NCBI GenBank assembly: GCA_001873755.1
Contig: MNZT01000089.1
Span: 1-8,320 of the forward strand
Source of the DNA: Candidatus Wirthbacteria bacterium CG2_30_54_11
GTDB taxonomy: Bacteria; Patescibacteriota; CG2-30-54-11
DNA: 8,320 nucleotides
Direction of reading: 5' to 3'
In this document: positions 5,511-8,320 of the stretch, piece after piece
Layout: each line of letters starts with the position of its first letter
Position numbering within the stretch: the stretch's first letter is position 1
Notes under the pieces: generated by a model
Databases searched by the model: none
Seen by the model: the letters and a program-made list of their open reading frames with translations, nothing else
Told to the model about the DNA's origin: nothing
Translations under genes and position numbers: made by a program

Positions 5511-8260
5511 ACGGTATCACTCGAAATACTGTTGATCTGTTTTTCTATCAGTTCTTTCTGCTGGAGCAATGATTCCCGTTTGGCTTTTTCCTTGGCTACG
5601 ATCGCCTCCGGCGCCTTCCGGACGAAGGACTCTGATCCCAGCAGTTGATCCAGCCGCTGAATGCCGGCAGAGATCTGTCCGAGCTCAGACTGGAGGCGCA
5701 TCAGTTCTTTGGCCCGGTCGATCTCCTCGGTGAATTTGACCGTGACATGGAGCCGACCCTCGATGAACTCTACCATACCCTCTTGCGAGCTGATTGTACT
5801 GCCGATGGAAAAGGTATTCAATCCGGCCAGCCGTCGGAAGCTGGGCTCCATGGCCTCGAAAAATGCTATCTGCTTTGACCTGACAGGCAGCGTGAACACC
5901 ACATCAGCCTTGGCCCGGGCAGTCAGCCCCGATTCTATACGCAGATTTCTGATCTTCTGGATAGCAGAGCGCAGATGGTCCATGTTCTGCTCGACATCTT
6001 TGTCGCAATCAAACGGGGCCGGCTTGGGCCAGGGGGCATTGACGAGCAGCGGGTGGGCCGGGTCTTTTTCACCCAGAGAGCCCATCATCCGGTTCTGCTG
6101 ACCCCAGAGCTCCTCTGTGATGAACGGGATATAGGGATGGAGCAGCGAAAGGATAGATCTCCATACCGAGACCATGGTCTGGAACGCGGCAGCCCGGGTC
6201 GTGATCTCGCTCGAATCGAGATTGAGCTTGCTCATCTCCAGGTACCAGTCGCAGAAATCATTCCAGACGAAATCATAGAGTTTGGAGCCGGCTTCGCCAA
6301 AATTATGCACCTCGAGGAGCGTCGTCGTTTCCTTGACCACCTCATGCAGCCTGCTTTTGATCCAGCGGTCGGGCAGGGACAGGGCCGAAGGTTTGACCTC
6401 GACTGAGACCAGCTCGCGATAAAAAGCTTCGTCGCGGGAACTCATGATGAAGCGGGCAGCATTCCACAGCTTGTTGCAGAAGTTACGGTATCCGGTCGTC
6501 TTTTCTTCCGAAAATTTCATGTCGTTGCCGGGGGTCAGATTGAGCAGGAAAGAAAGTCTCAAGGCATCAGCCCCGTAGATCTGGACCATGTCCAGAGGGT
6601 CCACCACATTGCCGCGGGATTTGCTCATTTTGTTCCCCTGGGCGTCGCGCACGAGACCGTGGAGATACACGGTGCGGAACGGGATATCATTCATCAGACC
6701 TTCCGAAAGCAGCACCATACGGGCGATCCAGAAGAAGATGATGTCGTATCCGGTCTCCATGAGATGGGTCGGGAAGAACTTCCTGAGGTCGTCGGTCTCC
6801 TCAGGCCAGCCCAGCGTGCTGAACGGCCACAGACCTGAACTGAACCAGGTATCGAGCGTATCAGGATCACGGGTAAGATGGCTCCCACCGCAGCGGGGAC
6901 AGGACTGAGGTTCTTTTTCAGCCACAACCGTATAAAGCGGCGCATCGTCGCCATCAAGTTCCGGCTTTGATGCCTTGAGCTTGTCCAGACAGTCTTCGCA
7001 GTACCAGGCCGGGATCTGATGTCCCCACCACAATTGCCGCGAAATGCACCAGTCGTGAAGATTGTTGATCCAGTGAGTGAACACTTTCGTGAAGCGGTCG
7101 GGAATGAATTCTATGCGCTCTTCCTTCATGACCTGTATCGTCTTTTTGGCCAGCGGCTTCACATTGACGAACCACTGGGTCGAGATGAAAGGCTCGATAA
7201 CCGTCGAACAGCGATAGCAGACGCCGATGCTGTGCGCATAGTCCGCAGTTTTCTCCAGAACCCCTTCGGCCTGGAGCTGCTTGACCGCCTGCTTCCTTGC
7301 TCCGGTCACCTCGAGACCGTCAAAGGCTCCCAGGCCCGGCTTGATGGTGCCGTCTTCCCTCAGGATATTGATGAGGGGCAGGCTGTGCGTCTGACCTATC
7401 TCATAATCTGTAAAATCATGGGCCGGGGTGATCTTCAGGGCACCGGTCCCGAACTCCATGTCGACCCTCTTGTCCGCGATCACCGGGATATCCCGTCCGG
7501 TGAAGGGCAGGCGGACTTTTTTGCCGACCATTTTCTTGTACCGGGGATCATCCGGGTGGACCGCCACTGCCACATCACCGAGGATGGTCTCGGGACGCAC
7601 GGTGGCGATCGTGAGGAACATATCGCTCGACTGAGGATGCGATACCGGATACCGGACATAGTAGAGTTTGCTGTCCTCATCCCGGTGATCTACTTCGTCA
7701 TCCGCGAGCACGGTCTGACACCGCGGGCACCAGTTCACCAGGTATTTGCCCTTATAGATCAACTTTTGTTTGTACAGCTCCACAAAAGCGCGGTTGACCG
7801 CCTGATTGGCCCGCTCGTCCATAGTGAAGCGGGAACGGGACCAGTCGCAGGAAGCGCCGAGTTTACGAATCTGGTTATTGATGATCTGACCGTATTCGTT
7901 CACCCAGGTCCAGACGCGTTCGAGGAACGCCTCGCGGCCCAGGTCATGCCGGGTGAGACCTTCTTTTTTGATCTCCTTTTCCACCACATTCTGGGTGGCG
8001 ATGCTCGCGTGATCGGTCCCCGGGAGCCAGAGCACCGCCCTGCCGCGCATCCGGTAGTAGCGGGCAAAGAGGTCCTGGATGGCGACGAAGATCGCATGCC
8101 CCATATGGAGTTTGCCGGTGATATTGGGCGGCGGCATGATGATGCAGTAGGGCTCACCCTCAGGATTGACCTCGGGCCGAAAAGCTTCGTTCTCTTCCCA
8201 GAGCCGATAGATCCTGTCTTCTACGTCGCAGCTTGCATAAATTTTTGCCATTGGTTCCAT
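5507..8260 (-). CDS. valS: Valyl-tRNA synthetase
   Basis: A 917-residue cytoplasmic class I synthetase that charges tRNA-Val with valine; bacterial ValRS proteins are commonly about 860-950 residues, so it is full length. The catalytic Rossmann fold has PPPNITGKLHMGH (43-55, the HIGH-type motif) and KMSKS (544-548). The editing domain (about 190-340) carries TVRPETILGD and HDFTDYEIG and would remove mischarged threonine. Four CxxC pairs (178/181, 348/351, 421/424, 454/457) suggest two zinc sites, as in some bacterial ValRS. The anticodon-binding helical domain spans about 630-780 (DWYLEMSK at 671-678). A C-terminal coiled coil (about 846-915) is the tRNA-binding arm. I start at ATG 8260, six bases after AGGGGGG; an ATG three codons later lacks a good SD. 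It is the first gene of its unit seen here; no T-box fits in the 60 bases upstream. Confidence 0.97.
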   Translation of the reverse strand: MEPMAKIYASCDVEDRIYRLWEENEAFRPEVNPEGEPYCIIMPPPNITGKLHMGHAIFVAIQDLFARYYRMRGRAVLWLPGTDHASIATQNVVEKEIKKEGLTRHDLGREAFLERVWTWVNEYGQIINNQIRKLGASCDWSRSRFTMDERANQAVNRAFVELYKQKLIYKGKYLVNWCPRCQTVLADDEVDHRDEDSKLYYVRYPVSHPQSSDMFLTIATVRPETILGDVAVAVHPDDPRYKKMVGKKVRLPFTGRDIPVIADKRVDMEFGTGALKITPAHDFTDYEIGQTHSLPLINILREDGTIKPGLGAFDGLEVTGARKQAVKQLQAEGVLEKTADYAHSIGVCYRCSTVIEPFISTQWFVNVKPLAKKTIQVMKEERIEFIPDRFTKVFTHWINNLHDWCISRQLWWGHQIPAWYCEDCLDKLKASKPELDGDDAPLYTVVAEKEPQSCPRCGGSHLTRDPDTLDTWFSSGLWPFSTLGWPEETDDLRKFFPTHLMETGYDIIFFWIARMVLLSEGLMNDIPFRTVYLHGLVRDAQGNKMSKSRGNVVDPLDMVQIYGADALRLSFLLNLTPGNDMKFSEEKTTGYRNFCNKLWNAARFIMSSRDEAFYRELVSVEVKPSALSLPDRWIKSRLHEVVKETTTLLEVHNFGEAGSKLYDFVWNDFCDWYLEMSKLNLDSSEITTRAAAFQTMVSVWRSILSLLHPYIPFITEELWGQQNRMMGSLGEKDPAHPLLVNAPWPKPAPFDCDKDVEQNMDHLRSAIQKIRNLRIESGLTARAKADVVFTLPVRSKQIAFFEAMEPSFRRLAGLNTFSIGSTISSQEGMVEFIEGRLHVTVKFTEEIDRAKELMRLQSELGQISAGIQRLDQLLGSESFVRKAPEAIVAKEKAKRESLLQQKELIEKQINSISSDTV

Positions 8261-8266
8261 TGCCTG

Positions 8267-8273
8267 CCCCCCT
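8267..8273 (-). promoter_or_regulatory. Ribosome binding site of valS
   Basis: The minus strand reads AGGGGGG six bases before ATG 8260, a G-rich SD that decides between this ATG and the one at 8251. Confidence 0.6.
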
Positions 8274-8275
8274 GA

Positions 8276-8320
8276 CTAGCCGGCGACCCGGAAAAGACCG
8301 TATACCGCCACAAAAACAAC
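8276..8320 (-). CDS. Possible 3' end of a gene upstream of valS
   Basis: Entering from the right edge on the minus strand, one frame reads VVFVAVYGLFRVAG and ends in TAG (8276-8278), 15 bases before the valS start. The hydrophobic residues and close spacing would suit the last residues of a membrane protein in the same operon. All three minus-strand frames are open over most of this short stretch, so the evidence is weak. A TATACG on the minus strand here could instead be part of a valS promoter whose -35 lies outside the window. Confidence 0.2.
   Translation of the reverse strand, partial: VVFVAVYGLFRVAG

Noticed and set aside
7019..8275. Long open frame of 418 codons on the plus strand
   Set aside because: It is fully antisense to valS, whose identity is certain from its motifs. 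The protein has no recognisable domain and is a by-product of codon use in valS.

Overview
The window reads as a bacterial chromosome segment with dense, short-spaced genes, ATG starts with partly clear Shine-Dalgarno (SD) sites, and a roughly balanced to slightly GC-rich composition (estimated by eye). It uses the standard bacterial code: no in-frame TGA interrupts about 2,400 codons. Five of six gene ends are TAG. I cannot place the organism. A bacterium rich in exported DNRLRE/FN3, TPR and lipoprotein genes fits several poorly sampled phyla, including Patescibacteria (CPR), but that is only a guess.

Layout. (a) 1-126, minus strand: the first 42 codons of a transposase-like gene that runs off the left edge, with a strong SD. 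Upstream of it lie two 11-bp direct repeats and an imperfect palindrome (170-215), probably the end region of an insertion sequence. (b) 306-1457, plus: a lipoprotein with three FxLyD-like repeats, behind an extended -10 promoter. (c) 1547-1996, minus: a small stand-alone two-CBS-domain protein, converging on the lipoprotein gene. (d) 2136-3656, plus: a secreted, membrane-anchored DNRLRE + FN3 protein with a proline-rich C-terminal tail, divergent from the CBS gene, with a recognisable promoter. (e) 8260 to 3653, minus: a compact unit valS, then a membrane-anchored TPR protein, then an FmdB-type zinc-ribbon protein. The first two overlap by ATGA and the last two are 16 bp apart.

How they fit together. 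The minus-strand operon joins a housekeeping enzyme (valyl-tRNA synthetase) to an envelope TPR scaffold and a zinc-ribbon protein of unknown role; the link looks like expression coupling rather than a shared pathway. The two plus-strand proteins are both exported and may act at the cell surface. The most striking detail is at the convergent junction of the DNRLRE gene and fmdB. Their stop codons share one CTAG, and the intrinsic terminator of the DNRLRE gene lies wholly inside the antisense fmdB reading frame, under its lysine-rich tail. A second oddity is a 30-bp tandem duplication in the TPR gene in which paired substitutions keep a palindrome intact. I see no tRNA, rRNA, CRISPR array, prophage or clear defence system, and no convincing new multi-gene system.
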